Assembly (NCBI GenBank): GCA_013398175.1
Contig: VZRZ01003908.1
Location: 58,540 to 122,539 of the forward strand
DNA length: 64,000 bases
DNA from: Climacteris rufus
Taxonomy: Eukaryota > Chordata > Aves > Passeriformes > Climacteridae
Direction of reading: 5' to 3'
The notes under the pieces are model-generated. The model did no database searches. It worked only from the letters and a program-made list of their open reading frames with translations, and was not told the origin of the DNA. The position numbers and the translations under genes are program-made. Below, piece by piece: positions 50,301 through 62,312 of this stretch (position 1 is the stretch's first letter; each line of letters begins with the position of its first letter).

Positions 50301-50747
50301 CAAATTCACAAAATTGCTCACAAAATGGTATTAACTTGGGATTGATTTGCAGACTGGGAAAAAACAGCTTGACTCCACAGTGTAGCAGACAATAAGGCTG
50401 TGGAAGTGTGATGTGTCTATCATCGAGCATGAAGAACATGTTACAAAGTACCTCTATCTTCTTCCTTTGAGAGCTAATCATTCTGCTCCTTCTGTGTGTT
50501 TAAAACACAACTCACCTATCACAACAACCAAGAACCCTTAAGGGTTACAATTTGTTATCAATGAGCACTAAAATGCAAATAAAATTACTATTCTTTGCTC
50601 TCAGTGCCTAAAGAACAGTATGATCATACAGGTTTCTGGGAGATGGCAAAGGGAAAAGGAAGAGTAGGAGAATGAGCCATTTCAGTTATAATGAAGAATT
50701 CCAGGCACTTTCATAAAATTAAATGCCAAAAGAGTCAGGTTCTAGAG
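41384..50747. other. Long AT-rich stretch without a recognisable gene or repeat family
   Basis: About 9.4 kb in which I recognise no transposon, RNA gene or conserved exon. Open frames are mostly 60-115 codons and look random. The longest, 45434-45781, has no recognisable domain. If any host element of importance is in the window (for example a conserved enhancer), this repeat-poor block is a natural place to look, but I cannot see one by eye. Confidence 0.65.
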
Positions 50748-51130
50748 TGTTGCCCTGAGTTTTGCAGTTCTGATGTTTTCATTCTTCTGTATCTGTTTCT
50801 CACACATTCCCTGTAAACATGACCATGTTTTTGTAATGGTAGCTTATTATTTACATTCCTTTCTCCTGGGCACAGAAGTTTGATGGACATTTCCTTTGAC
50901 CAGTGTGATTGAGGGGCGGCGAGGTTGTCCCTCCAATCCACTGTGGTTTCTAAGACACATATAAAATAAAATTGGGCGGGTCTGCCGGCAGTTGTTTCTT
51001 TGCTCTCTTAGCAGGGGTCCGTCTCCTTCTTTTCTTGTCCTTATTGCGACGCTAGAGGAAGAAGCACTTCTCTATTCCCTGTTCTGTCGCACTGAACTCA
51101 TTACCATCAACTCTTGATTAGAGCAGCTAC
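50748..51130 (+). mobile_element. LTR-like fragment, plus orientation, boundaries uncertain
   Basis: A U3-like segment begins at TGTTGCCCTGAG (50748) and leads to TATAAAATAAAA (50960-50971). A GC-rich, promoter-proximal stretch follows ('gggcgggtctgccggcag', then 'gcaggggtccgtctcc'). The 6-bp string CTAGAG occurs just before 50748 and again at 51052-51057. The sequence before the second copy ends in CG rather than CA, so this may be coincidence. No coding region is attached. The alternative is a different GC-rich repeat with a chance TATA motif. Confidence 0.45.
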
Positions 51131-54100
51131 TTGACAAATTCTGGAAACTGATTTTCTCTTACAGTGTAAAACTGCTACACTGTTTACACAGTCAATATTA
51201 GCAAATTGTAATTGTCATCTGAGTAGAGGGCTAATATTGATCTCTTTCTGCTTATGGCACACGTGTTACAGGTCTTAAGAATTCTACTAAGACTCTGCTC
51301 TGCTTATTGAAGAGATTCTTTGATTTAGAGTTGCTTTGCCTCTAGACAGGGACTTCTGGCTGGAGGATTTCAATCAAAATAATTGCCTGATAGTGATATC
51401 ATTAATTTTGTTTTTATGTAATGGCATTTATGAAAAGTCAAATAACATGATCATTTGCTCAATAAAAATTAATCCTACTTCTTAACTGTCTGTGACTTAT
51501 TTAGTTTAATTACCATACTAAATCTATCTGTCTCAAGCTGATATATATATATCCACACAGAAGTGTTCCTGATCTTACAAAAACAAGTTTGTTTTCAGTC
51601 CTATAAAACCCTGTTAGTGATTTATAATAAGGTATTAATGAAAAGGCTTCTAAACCAATGTTGCACTTCAATTCAAGCAATAACAAAAGCTATTAATTTT
51701 GTGTTTCAAACACTTTGGAAAGTAAATAGAATAGAAAAAATATAAAGAAGTATTAAAGAATAAGTAAGTGTAAGCAACATCTCCTCCGTATGATGCCCCA
51801 CAACAAAAAAGCATCCTGTCAACAACAGGTCTTAGTCAAACTGTATCAACTTGGAAAATCCATCAGAAAGAGAGCACAAAACATGGGAAAATATGTGTGC
51901 TACAGCCCAATTGACTGATGTTTCAGAGTCTCCATTATATCTAATGCTCAGATAATTTCAGCTGAAGAAATCTACTGTGACAGATCATATTGCTCTGGTT
52001 ATAGTAGTTTGAATATACATATATCCTTATTCTCACCACCTAAGATTATTTTTGAAGTTAAATACAAACCATAGGATCTGAAAATATGCTGGGTTTCTAT
52101 ATATTTTACTATAAAAATCAATCTGAAATATCTACATCAAAATTGTGAGAAATAAATATCTGTTGATTATTCTTTTTGACAATGAATTACAATATTCATT
52201 AATGTAGCCATAGGACCTCCTTTAACTACAGCAGACAGTGGAGACATCGAGCAGGAGTTGGGAAGTGATGACAGGACTAGAAATCACATAATCCTTGAAA
52301 TAATCAGAGTCAGGTGAAAAGCAAACACTAACATGAAGAACAGGCACCAGATTTTCTGCCACCAGATTTTTTCAGTGCCTCTAACAGCAACGAAACACAC
52401 AATCCAAATACTGCCACCAAACCTTGTAACAAACACTGAATTTGGCAATAAAACAGAACTTTTGTCCCAGTACTGATTTTATCAACTGTCTTTCTCAGGA
52501 GAAATGGCACCAACAGAAACACAAGGTCATAACTGTTATCTATGAAAATAACTACGTGCCCTGAGATGACATAACTCTTATTGTGAAGAGGTGAAGTCCT
52601 TAAACAAGCGTAAAGGGTTGCATGAAAAATCTTGCATGAGTGTACTTGATTTTGTATTAATCATCTGTTTGCATTATTTCATAAGATGTAAAAGACAACT
52701 AAATGCATATGAACTTAAAAGATTTACTACAAATTAGAAAAAAGAATAATATTTTTTCCTTATTGTTCATCTCCGCATCTCATCACTATCTAAACCATAA
52801 AATTAAATTAAAACCCCAGATACATCACAGCAGTCATAATTTTCAAGCCACATATGCAGAATTTTACAAAAAGTGTTAGCTTGGATCTTGGAAATAAAGT
52901 GAATATGAATTCAATCTCGAGCAGTTTGTTTGTACTGCATACTATCAGAGATGAATGAGGCTTTTCTTGTCTAAAACTCAATTTCTAATGCAACAGGAAT
53001 GGGATATTAGATTGCAGAAGTGATTGAGTTCTGCTATATGGAGAGACTCCATTTGAGAGTGTATTTCTGACTTAGTATAGAAATTTAATGCTTGTATTTT
53101 CTCTTTTACATGAGGAAAACTAGCTGTATTGTATTTAAAAGAAAAAAATCTTTGCAGGCATAAAAAAACCCTACATTTTATTTTTGAATATCACAGGTTA
53201 ATTTAGAATCAAGTTCCTAAAGGACTTCAGAGTGTTTATTACCCAGAGAAATACTGTGTGCTTAACTTTGATATACTAGTTCAACTACATTGAGTTCCAG
53301 TTGCAGAATCAACAATAAAATTGCTGTGGACCCTTAAGAAAGTTTTAATCTTCAAGTCAAAAATAGAAATAGGGTAGTATTAGATACCAAAGGGCAAATC
53401 AGAAAAACTCATCCTACAAGGTATTACATATTAAAAAAGAAGCTGACAAACTTCTAATTTAGTAAAAATCCCTTTTGTCATCCATCAAGGTCAATCACAT
53501 CTCGTTCAAACCCCAGAATTTATGAAATTATGTAACATAGTAGCTTTTTTTTTTAAAACCAAGGAATAAATTCATATCACGTATAGAAAATATAATTTCT
53601 TTGCAGTCTTATAAAAAAAAATCTTTGATATATAAGGTTAATATGAATGGAAAAATACAGTTACAAAATTAGTATTAAAATACATCTGTACCTACTATTT
53701 TTAATAGTACATACATAGTTGTAGGTTAAATTAATACAATAATTTTTGTATTGACATTTTTGGTATTAAAAACAGTTTAAAAGTCCTGAGATATTACATG
53801 AGGCTAAAAGGCAAATAGGTTTGTCATATTGTCCTTGAATGGTGGCTAACAAAAATAATTGGGTTTTTTTCCATATAATCTACAATTTACGTAAGCATGT
53901 AAATTACTCTGAGTCCTGTTATTTCTTTAGGGAATCAAGTTTGAGTCTGTAATCCAAGAACATCCCCTGATAAAGAAAGACACTAAGGAAATTTGCATTT
54001 CTAAAACCCCAATGTTATACTTTCTCACCGCTCTGAAATGCAAATCAGGAACATTTCAGAGTTTTTATAATGCTTACTAAATTTAAACAAGTCCAGCAAA

Positions 54101-55320
54101 GAAATCTGAACCTGAAAAAACACCTTTATTATTATTCTGCATAATTAGAATCATCATCTAACAATGATGCACTATACTAATCACTTTCATTACACAGGCG
54201 CCTTCAGATGGGACTGAAGTCCCATTATGCAAACACAGGCATTGCTCAGAGTTTACAAGCTACATAACACAAACTGAAGAAAGAGACATTACACATGGCA
54301 ATGTTGGAATACCAAATATCATGTTGACTTGTTTGTTTCCTAAAGCTATTTCAAAAATACAGTGAATTGAGAGACAGAAAGAGTTAGGGCAGGTGTCATG
54401 ACACACTCCTGAGGCAGGGTAACTGAGGCTCTTGGGATTGCATCCCTTAGGGTGGATTAGAGTGAAACATGATGGTGTTTGTTTGACTGGTGAAATGTGT
54501 GTGAGCAGTTTCTTCCTTTCCCACAGTTTACCAGAGTGGAAATATTTGTCCGTATGCATTAACCAGGATGTGCTAATCAGATTACACCTCCACCAGGCCT
54601 GGAATAAGCACCTTCCTACTGCAAATTCCTCCCTTCTGTGCTTATCTCAAATTCCCACCGTGGTAGCTTATCTTATGGTAAATTCCTTCTGTGGCCTTGA
54701 CAGAGTTTGTGATATTTACCTCTTTACTGCAGGATTTAGAGGAAACCAAGAGAGAAAAGTAATGCAGCAGAAAGATATGCAGGTAGGCATGAAGCTGAGG
54801 TTGATGTAGAAAGCAAATTAAATATTAAAAAAAAAAGAAAGAGTAAGAATAATTTAAAGAATCAACCACTGGAGCACACATCAGCTCCTAAGCAAGGCTA
54901 AAACCTGCCTGGAAAAGTGAAAGCTGAGTCTATTGGAATCAATTATATCAACTTACAATCAGCAACAACTGAGTCCAGAAAGGTTCCCCAAGGTTGTTTA
55001 ATTTACTTGCACAGTCCATGAATGTCCATATATCTGTGATTTATCAACTTTCATTCCACTGAGTTTTCTCTTCAGGTTTCACTCTGGCTACATAGAGAAG
55101 GAGGAAGGTATCACCTTTATCATAATTTCCCTTTACATGATGTGCTCTGCACTTTCTGTATCCCTGGGCACGGGAGGATTGATGCAGAGCTCCATTAGAT
55201 CTGCTCTATCTTATGCACCAGCTCACAGTCTATTCCCTCATACACATGCTACTGCTGATATCTGAACTGTAGTGAATGAGGAATGGTGACAAACTTCTTG
55301 TATTTAACACAGCTGACCAG
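51131..55320. other. AT-rich sequence without a recognisable gene
   Basis: Frames up to 125 codons (54432-54809) without a recognisable domain. An 8-bp-arm palindrome ATGGGACT-GA-AGTCCCAT lies at about 54208-54225. The 54360-54740 part is somewhat less AT-rich and could be an unassigned old repeat. Confidence 0.6.
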
Positions 55321-55412
55321 TGTGGTGCATTGGCCTCAACTGGCTGCCAGGTGCACACCAAATTGCTCTATCACTGCCCCTCCTCTAGACAGGGGGAGAA
55401 ATTAAGACAAAA
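55321..55412 (-). mobile_element. ERVL-type LTR 3' end fragment, minus orientation
   Basis: The plus strand starts TGTGGTGCATTGGCC and continues 'ctggctgccaggtgcacacc', 'ctctatcactgcccctcctc' and 'agacagggggagaaa'. This is the antisense of the U5/R end of the same general avian LTR group as the fragment at 26190-26651. Only about 90 bp can be recognised and the rest of the LTR is absent. Confidence 0.6.
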
Positions 55413-58011
55413 GTATTCTGAGTATTCAAGTGAGTGTATGTAGCTCATTTCACCCAGTGAAAGACAGCACCTTTATAGTATGAGTTTATATAAGTGAATT
55501 TTATCCTTAAATCAAAGCATAAACACAACACATAGAAAAGCGGGCGATGCAATTCAACTGAATTCCATTGCTGGTAACCGAAAATTCCCTATTTGTCTAA
55601 AGCCTAAATTTAAATAACTTTAACTCATCATTGCAATGTTAGAAGTCTAGAGTCTGCTGAGAGCTGTTGCATTTATTTCTGCACCCTGAGACCAGAATTC
55701 ATAGCCAAGGAAACTGAAGTGGAGGACAGTCAGAAGACTACTTAATCCCTGTTCGAATTGGAGCCAGCACACCTTCTCAGCAGGTGCCTCACTATCACAG
55801 GAAAGGCTCCAGTCACCAACAGCTGAGAAAACTGTTATTTAAATCATGTAGAAATATGAACTTCTAATTCATGTTTTTGAAAAATACTCATTGATAACAG
55901 TTTTTATTAAAGGTTAAGAGAGAGAAAGAGGTGTGGTTTGAAAGGCTTTTTCAAGAAAAAAAAATTAAAAGTATTTTATCAAAGTTCAGAGTTTTTTCAC
56001 TGATTTTTATTCGATATTATGATCCCTTTGGTACCCTAAATAAATAAAATGGTGAAGGACATGAAGGTCTGAGAAAGCCTTGATTGCAGAAGCTTATGCA
56101 CTGCAGAGAGTTTAACCACGGTACTGTTGCCTGCCACGTGGAAAAAGCAGGCAAATTCGGCTTTTGGAGTTCTAATACCTCATAGCTACTAGATATGTAA
56201 TATTAAAATTTCAAACCACTATTTTCACCAGCAGGTAAAAACAGAATGTGCATTTATTGAATGTTAATTAGTGATGATCTAAATATTACATGATAGCATA
56301 CAAGAGAAGATACTGCATGTAAACATAAACAGAGTAAAATTGTAGTAACATTTTATAGTCACAAATTCTGAAGAAAACACATTCTAGTCCAGTAACAAAC
56401 TATTGGAGAAGCCTGACATGGAAATGAAATGTCACCCATAATACTATATCAATCAGCACAACTGTATATACTCTTATTTTCATGCCCTATTTGTAAGGGT
56501 GAAGTGGGTAGTTAATTCATACTTTCAAATAAATCAAGTAAGTAAAAGATAGGTTCTATTTCAAGAATAATAATGAAAAATATGTAATGACCAATTGCAT
56601 GACGACAATAAAAAACCCTTATTTTAAAGTACATTCAACAGCAAGAATGAAGTTACTACCAAAAATACATTGGTCTCACTAACAAAGATTTATCTGAATG
56701 AAGTTCCTGGCAAATGATCCACGAAAGTAGTAACCAAAGACTTTATACTGAGATGTAAATACATTAACACAACATTGTAGCCTCAGAGAATTCAGTGATG
56801 AACAAAACAAGACTACAAATTTTGGCAGGAGCAAACTCAGCAAGTCAGCCCAGAGAGCTAATTTGCTTTGAAGTAAAAAAATAAACTTCGAAATAAAACA
56901 GCAGAGATAGAATACAACATGCTTCATAAAATGCAGTCAATAAACACAACTATCCAGAGAATATGAGTTCATTCAACGAGACAAGACAGTCATGCCAGCC
57001 AGCAGAATTACAGATATATGGTAAATCTAAAGTGCAACAGAAAACTAAAGAGGAAAATCTGGCTAAAATAAAATAAAATAAAACCTCCCCAATTAAGTAA
57101 ATAAGACCAAAGACTTAAAGGAAGAAAGGGAGTATATAGACAATTGTCATAAACATAAAACCACTTTTGGAAGACAGTGAACTGACTTAGGGTTATCTGT
57201 CACAGAAATGAAAAATGAAATACTAGATACACAACAGTCCAGATTTTCCATTTCAGAATATAAGTGAACTCCCCTATTTTTCCATTTAGATTTTTTTAAA
57301 AATTTACATATCTAAAAATATTTCTTTAGTTTTTATTTTTAATTAATGCCATGTGCACTTGGAATACCCTATAAATGTACAGAGCTTCAGTTGCACCATT
57401 TTACCAATAAATTATACTGTTATTAGTTTAATATCAAATTTTAGTATTCTCAATTTTTTTTACTCCTACTATTTTTATTATATTAGTATCACACATCATT
57501 CACAATTCATAGTTTGTAAACCAATCTCTTACTGCACTGTTTAAAATGGTACTTACATTCATAACTAAACTATTTTGACTGTAAAATGGTTTGTTTTGGA
57601 AGTTGTTTTCAAGTAAAGCATTAATTTAAAAAAAAGAAAAGACACTGCATTTCTGCCTTATTAGAAACTGTTAAGATTAATATAAGATGCAGAATATGTT
57701 TTCGAACTTCAGTTTTTACATTCAAATAAACCAAAAAGGGAATGTCTCTGTTGGGGTTTTACAGGTGTCTGGGTTTAGTGACAAAAGAAGGAATAATGGG
57801 TGAAGATGATTGGTCATGAGTTCATACGACCATCTTGCTTTCTGGTAGAACCATAATTCCTATGGCTATAGTACAAATCAATATACACAATGAGACAAGT
57901 AGAGAAAGTGTTTTTACATTTCCATATGGTTTAGCATAACCATTGGTCATTGGCTTCAATTAGTGAAGTATACAAAAGGAAGAGATTCGATATCATAATG
58001 CTAGAATGGAA
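55413..58011. other. AT-rich sequence without a recognisable gene
   Basis: Short frames only, with an (AAAAT)4 microsatellite at 57064-57083. No repeat family recognised. Confidence 0.65.
57064..57083. repeat. (AAAAT)n microsatellite
   Basis: About four pure AAAAT units followed by AAAACC. Confidence 0.85.
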
Positions 58012-58017
58012 AATGAC

Positions 58018-58567
58018 TGTTGCGGTGCCTCTGGGCATGGCTTGCGACCGGGCCCGTTCCCACCGGGCCAGGGCTGCAGGGGCCGGTCCTTTCTCCTCCT
58101 CCGCGCGGCAGCTGCCTGCTCGGCAGGGGCTGTCCCCACCCAGGGCTGCAGGGGCTGTCCCTGCCCAGGGGGACAGCTCACTGGTTCCCATGCCAGGTGC
58201 AGACAGCCGACTCACTGGCCGGTGTCCCTGTCAATCATTGTGGTCCTCTGCAGTGATTGGCTCTCCCGACTGCCCTCCCCTCACCTCCATCTTAAAACGC
58301 CCTGACCTTCATTTTGGTTGTCTTTTACCGCATCATGATCCAGTAAATAAAATTCTGCTGGCAATAAGCGGAAAAGAACCCTTTCTCATCTCTTTGCTTC
58401 CCTGCATAAATTAAACCGCTGTGCGTGAGCTAAGCCTAAATTCTGCGGGACTTCTGATGCCCGGCTCGCCTCCAGATCGGACTCTAGTTGAGGCCAAAGT
58501 CGCTTCATTTAGGAAAACAAGACCGATGCAAAAGGCTCCGAGTTACTCACGCTTTCTACCCGCGGCA
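58018..58567 (+). mobile_element. ERVK-like solo LTR (550 bp), plus orientation, with 6-bp target duplication
   Basis: It starts TGTTGCGGTGCC and ends ...CTACCCGCGGCA, and exact repeats AATGAC flank it (58012-58017 and 58568-58573). AATAAA is at 58346-58351. It aligns through most of its length with the inverted copy at 40820-41377. Shared blocks are 'ctcactggttccc'/'ctcaccggttccc', 'cagtgattggctctc', the AATAAA region 'ttgctggcaata'-like, and the terminal 'gagttactcacgctttc'. The U3 contains an internal repetition of 'cagggctgcaggggc' motifs (58062-58168). No internal retroviral sequence adjoins, so it is a solo LTR. A 154-codon frame starts in host DNA at 57950 and runs through it, which is an artefact. 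Confidence 0.93.
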
Positions 58568-58573
58568 AATGAC

Positions 58574-59262
58574 AGCTCTGGGTAGTGACTTTGGGAAGGG
58601 AAAAAGAAAGGGGTTGTCTTGGTTTTATGAACCAATATTTTGCAATTTAAATGAGCAATGATTTTGAGCTCTGGTTCTTCTCATGTGTGGTCCAGTTATG
58701 AACAATAACTGCATTTTCAAATGAATGGAAGAAATTATGACAAAACACATTCAAATAATATGGAGTTAGACCCACATTGAGCAGTAGTGGAATGAATGTA
58801 ACAAGCAAAGAGAAATTTCTGTTTCTTAAGTTAGAAGAATTAGAAATACAAATTAGAATAGACAACATTCTCAATAGATAACAGACTAAAAAGAACCAAC
58901 ACTTGATTAAAAAAACAGCTATGATACTGCCTTTTAAGCAAGAGTTAACATGGTGATATGAACATCTGCAATGAAAAAACATTTTAGAACTGATTAAAGT
59001 TTTGGAAAGGCAAGGTATTTTTAGTCAGTAAAACAAAAGACTGGAATTTCTCCCTAAACTTCAAAGCTCAATCTACAGTCAAATAAAGTATCTTAATCTT
59101 ATACGTTCATTAAACTAGGCTAAGAATGCATAGATATTACTACAAGGATCTGGAGATTTTTAGACTTGCTCTGTTGTGTGTCTAGATATAAAGAGTTAGA
59201 AGCTAGTTTTGAGGAAGCTACTGTAAAATAAATTTGCATTGATCCCTAGAACTACCCATTGC
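58574..59262. other. AT-rich sequence without a recognisable gene
   Basis: One 111-codon minus-strand frame (58647-58982) is Phe/Leu/Ser-rich, has no recognisable domain and is probably random. Nothing else is recognised. Confidence 0.6.
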
Positions 59263-59266
59263 ACTC

Positions 59267-59827
59267 TGTTCACCTCCTAAGCTTTCAGGTATGTCAGAGT
59301 GTGGAAGGCTGTGAGCCCTTGCCACAGGAGCCCCTGCACTCCCTTGGAGGAGAGAGGCCTGAGGGCCAAACCTTCCTCAAAGTCAGGGTAATTTTGGAGT
59401 GAGCTCCCACCATGCCTTGTTTCTTTATGGTAATAGACTCTACCCCATTCCTAATTGATTTCTACCCCACCCCCTACCTTCCCCATAAAAAGCCTCTGTT
59501 TCTGCCCCTGACAGGGAGCTCTTGTCCCTAGCCTCCGCTTTGCAGTATATCTGAACAATAAAATCTACCTGTGGAACTGCTATACGAGGCTCCTGTCTCT
59601 CTGTTCCTGAGTTTGCCTTGGGTGATTTCACAAGAGCTGCATCTCAAGAGCTGGAATCACTTGTAGCTGGGAAATTGCTGCTCTTGCTGAAATCACTGTC
59701 ACCTGTGAGGTTTGCCAGTGCCCCTTGGAAAAGCTGTTGCTCTGCGGGACACTTTCTCTAGGAAGGTTGTGGCACACCAGCGCTAATTAGCATCGGAACG
59801 CCTCCGCGACATCAGAGGGTCCAGGCA
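59267..59827 (+). mobile_element. Probable class I (ERV1-like) solo LTR, about 561 bp, plus orientation
   Basis: Promoter and polyadenylation signals stand in the right order: CATAAAAAG (59484-59492) and AATAAA (59557-59562). A GC-rich U5-like region follows. Candidate ends are TGTTCACCTCC at 59267 and ...CCAGGCA at 59827, flanked by the 4-bp repeat ACTC (59263-59266 and 59828-59831). A 4-bp duplication would fit ERV1/gamma-type elements, but four bases can match by chance, so the limits are tentative. No coding sequence is attached. The next LTR begins within a few bases. Confidence 0.65.
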
Positions 59828-59840
59828 ACTCTGCTGCTTT

Positions 59841-60418
59841 TGACTGGGATAGGGCTAATTTTCTTCACTGTGGGTAATATGGACTGTGGTTTAGGTCTGT
59901 GCTGGAAACAGGGTGGATAATCCACGATTGTTTTAGTTATTATTGAGCAATTCTTACACAGAGTCAAGGCCTTTTCTACACCTCACCCCACCCCACCACT
60001 AAGGAGGCTGGGGGTGCATGAGGAGCTGGGAGGGGACACAGCCCAGACAGCAGACCCCAAGTAACCAAAGGATCATTCCATACCATATGGCATCATGCTC
60101 AGCATATAGACCTGGGGGAAGGAGAAAGAGGTGGAACATTTGGAGTGATGGCATTTGTCTTTCCAAGTCACTGTTAAGGGTGATGGAACCCTGTTTTTGT
60201 GGAGATGGCTGAACGCCTGCCTGTCCATGGGAAGTGGTGAATGAATTCCTTGTTTTGCTTGGCTCATGTGATCAGCTTTTGCTTTACCTCTTAAACTGGC
60301 TATGTCTTGGCCTATGAATCGTTTCACTCTTACTTTTCAAATTCTCTTCTCCATCCCTCCAGGGGAAAGTGAGCAAGCAGCTGTGTAGTGTTTAGTTGCT
60401 GTCTGGGGTTAAACCACA
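59841..60418 (+). mobile_element. Second, unrelated avian LTR, about 578 bp, plus orientation
   Basis: It opens 'tgactgggatagggctaatt' and includes 'gcttacacagagtc'-like text, 'ggaggggacacagcc', 'catcatgctcagcatata' and 'gagtgatggcatttgtc'. It ends 'ctggggttaaaccaca', all in the order of a widespread avian LTR family. The TATA box ('catatagacc') and the polyadenylation signal ('cttaaactgg') are both decayed, so it is old and probably inactive. I could not find a matching target duplication, and its start could be a few bases further left. A mixed CCCCACCCC patch lies near 59985. Confidence 0.75.
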
Positions 60419-62038
60419 AGACCAATCATGTTCAGAGTGTCCAGAATGTTTGTTTTGAGGTTATAACAATTATAACCACAGAATTCTAGAAAATTAGATC
60501 TGAAAACTACCCTCTAAATTTACCAGTTTGTTCAAGGTCATGCCATATAAATTTGTTTTAAGGGCCTGAAAAAAGGAATATTTCAAAGTTTTCCTAATCC
60601 ATCTACTCTAGTGCTCAAAGTTTTTTCTGCATAATCAAGAACTCATTCTTCATTGTCATCTAAACCCTGTGCTTTTGTATTACATATAAAGACAACACAA
60701 AGAGCAGCATATTTTTTATCTTCTTGAAGAATTTTTTGTGTATATAAAAAAGGGCTATCCAGTTCTGTTCCAAAACACCTCTACTCTAGACATCCTCAGT
60801 ACTTCACTTTCTCTTCTTGGATCATTATTTCCAGATTTTTAGTCATTCTTATTTGGCTCCCAGGGGCTCTAATTGGTCCAGATTTTTCTTGAGATACCAG
60901 TGTCTTAAATTGGTCATAATATTACAAGCAAGTATTGCCATTACAGAGTCAAGACTAAGATAATTTCCTACATCAGTGTCCTATGTGTGTGTAAAAAATT
61001 GACCTATTTATACAGCTAAGAAGAATGTTTGTGTCTTTAGCAACAGCGTCATTATTGCTGCGTACTAGTGACTAAAATAAAATGTATTAATTAATTTGCC
61101 CATTATGTTATTTTCCAAAGGCTGCATCTAGGCCAACTGTGTGTCACCTTTCTACTTATATGCCAGGTTATGCCTACCTGCATGCAGGACTGTACATTTA
61201 TCCCTATAATCCATCTAGTCTAGTAGTCAGTTATTTAAAATTTATTAGGCAGTATGGTTGCTGCCCTTCTTCACCGGTGTCAAAAATTTAGGCAGTGTTT
61301 GCTATTCAACCAGAAAACTTATAATGAATTAAAATAACAGCAATTAAAAGGGAAAAAAAAAAAGAAAAGAAAAAGAAAAAATATCAGACCAGACTTCTAC
61401 AGAATTACAGGTGGTTATATAACACTGATCTTCATTTTGACAGCAAATCAATCAATATTTCTCTCCTGGTACAGTTTTCCAAATGCTTGTGAATTTACTT
61501 TGTAAAACATTTTTTTTTGTAGACTATATTTCCCCTATCTGGAAATCAAGCCAGGGTATAAAGAAGCTGAGTCAAAACACTCTGTATTTTCTGTCAATCT
61601 TTAATACACAAGCCTTTCTCCTTCTCATGGAAGGAAATTAGATTCATTTGTCACTGCCCAGCTGCTTCTCTATCACATACCTGTGTATGCACTCACACAC
61701 ACATACACAGTTTTACCATCCCTCCAGCAGCACTTGCTGTGACAGAATCTGGGGTCTTTTTGTTATATTGCTTTTTTATTAACAAGAGCTTGGTTTCTGT
61801 CTGTTACAAATCTACAAAAGCAATCACTGCTGTTATCATACATAACTAGTGGAGTTTTAGTCAGCGCACTGCTGCAGATTCAGAATTGAGAATTCTCTAG
61901 AGCAAATCATGCACAAGAACTCAAAGCACTACCTAAAAGCAAGCAGAAGTTTCAAATTGAAGACTTAGTGCTGGGAACTAAATGTTTCCATAAGTGCTTT
62001 GACAGTTTTTACTGCAGAGGGGAAAAAAATCATATTCC
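60419..62038. other. AT-rich sequence without a recognisable gene
   Basis: An A-rich AAAAG tract lies at about 61351-61382 and a small CA patch at about 61694-61708. Nothing else is recognised. Confidence 0.65.
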
Positions 62039-62312
62039 CAGAATCACAGGATGGGTCAGGTTGGAAGACACCCCAGTGAGTCGTCTGTTCCAACCTCCCT
62101 GCTCAAGAAGGGTCATCCTGGAGTACATTGCACAGCATTGTGTCCAGATGGTGCTTGAATATCTCCAGTGAGGGAGACTCCACAATGTCTCTGGGCAGCC
62201 TGTTCCAGTATGCAGGCACCCACATGGTAAAGAAGTTCTTCCTCATATTCAGGTGGAACTTCCTGTGCATCAGTTTCTGCCCACTGACTCTTGTCTTATT
62301 ACTCAGTATTCT
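62039..62312 (-). mobile_element. CR1 LINE 3' tail, minus orientation, 5'-truncated
   Basis: The plus strand shows the antisense CR1 3' end: 'cccagaatcacaggatgggt', 'caggttggaagacacc', 'gtccagatggtgcttgaata', 'gggagactccacaatgtctc' and 'gggcagcctgttccag'. It ends within the tail region after 'gttcttcctcatattcagg' and 'ctgtgcatcagtttctgccc'. About 275 bp remain and no protein segment is left. Compared with the copy at 37.1 kb it belongs to a visibly different CR1 subfamily (spacing and wording of the tail differ). Confidence 0.9.

Noticed and set aside
57960..58017. Retroviral internal sequence 5' of the LTR at 58018, because a similar stretch seemed to precede the copy at 41 kb
   Set aside because: Each LTR has its own exact 6-bp duplication at the terminus, so the flanks are host DNA and the resemblance is chance.
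57950..58414. 154-codon plus-strand frame
   Set aside because: It starts in host DNA and runs into the GC-rich U3 of a solo LTR, crossing an insertion boundary proven by the AATGAC duplication. It cannot be a conserved gene.
58647..58982. 111-codon minus-strand frame as a small membrane protein
   Set aside because: The Phe/Leu/Ser-rich translation is typical of AT-rich antisense. There is no signal, family motif or flanking gene structure.
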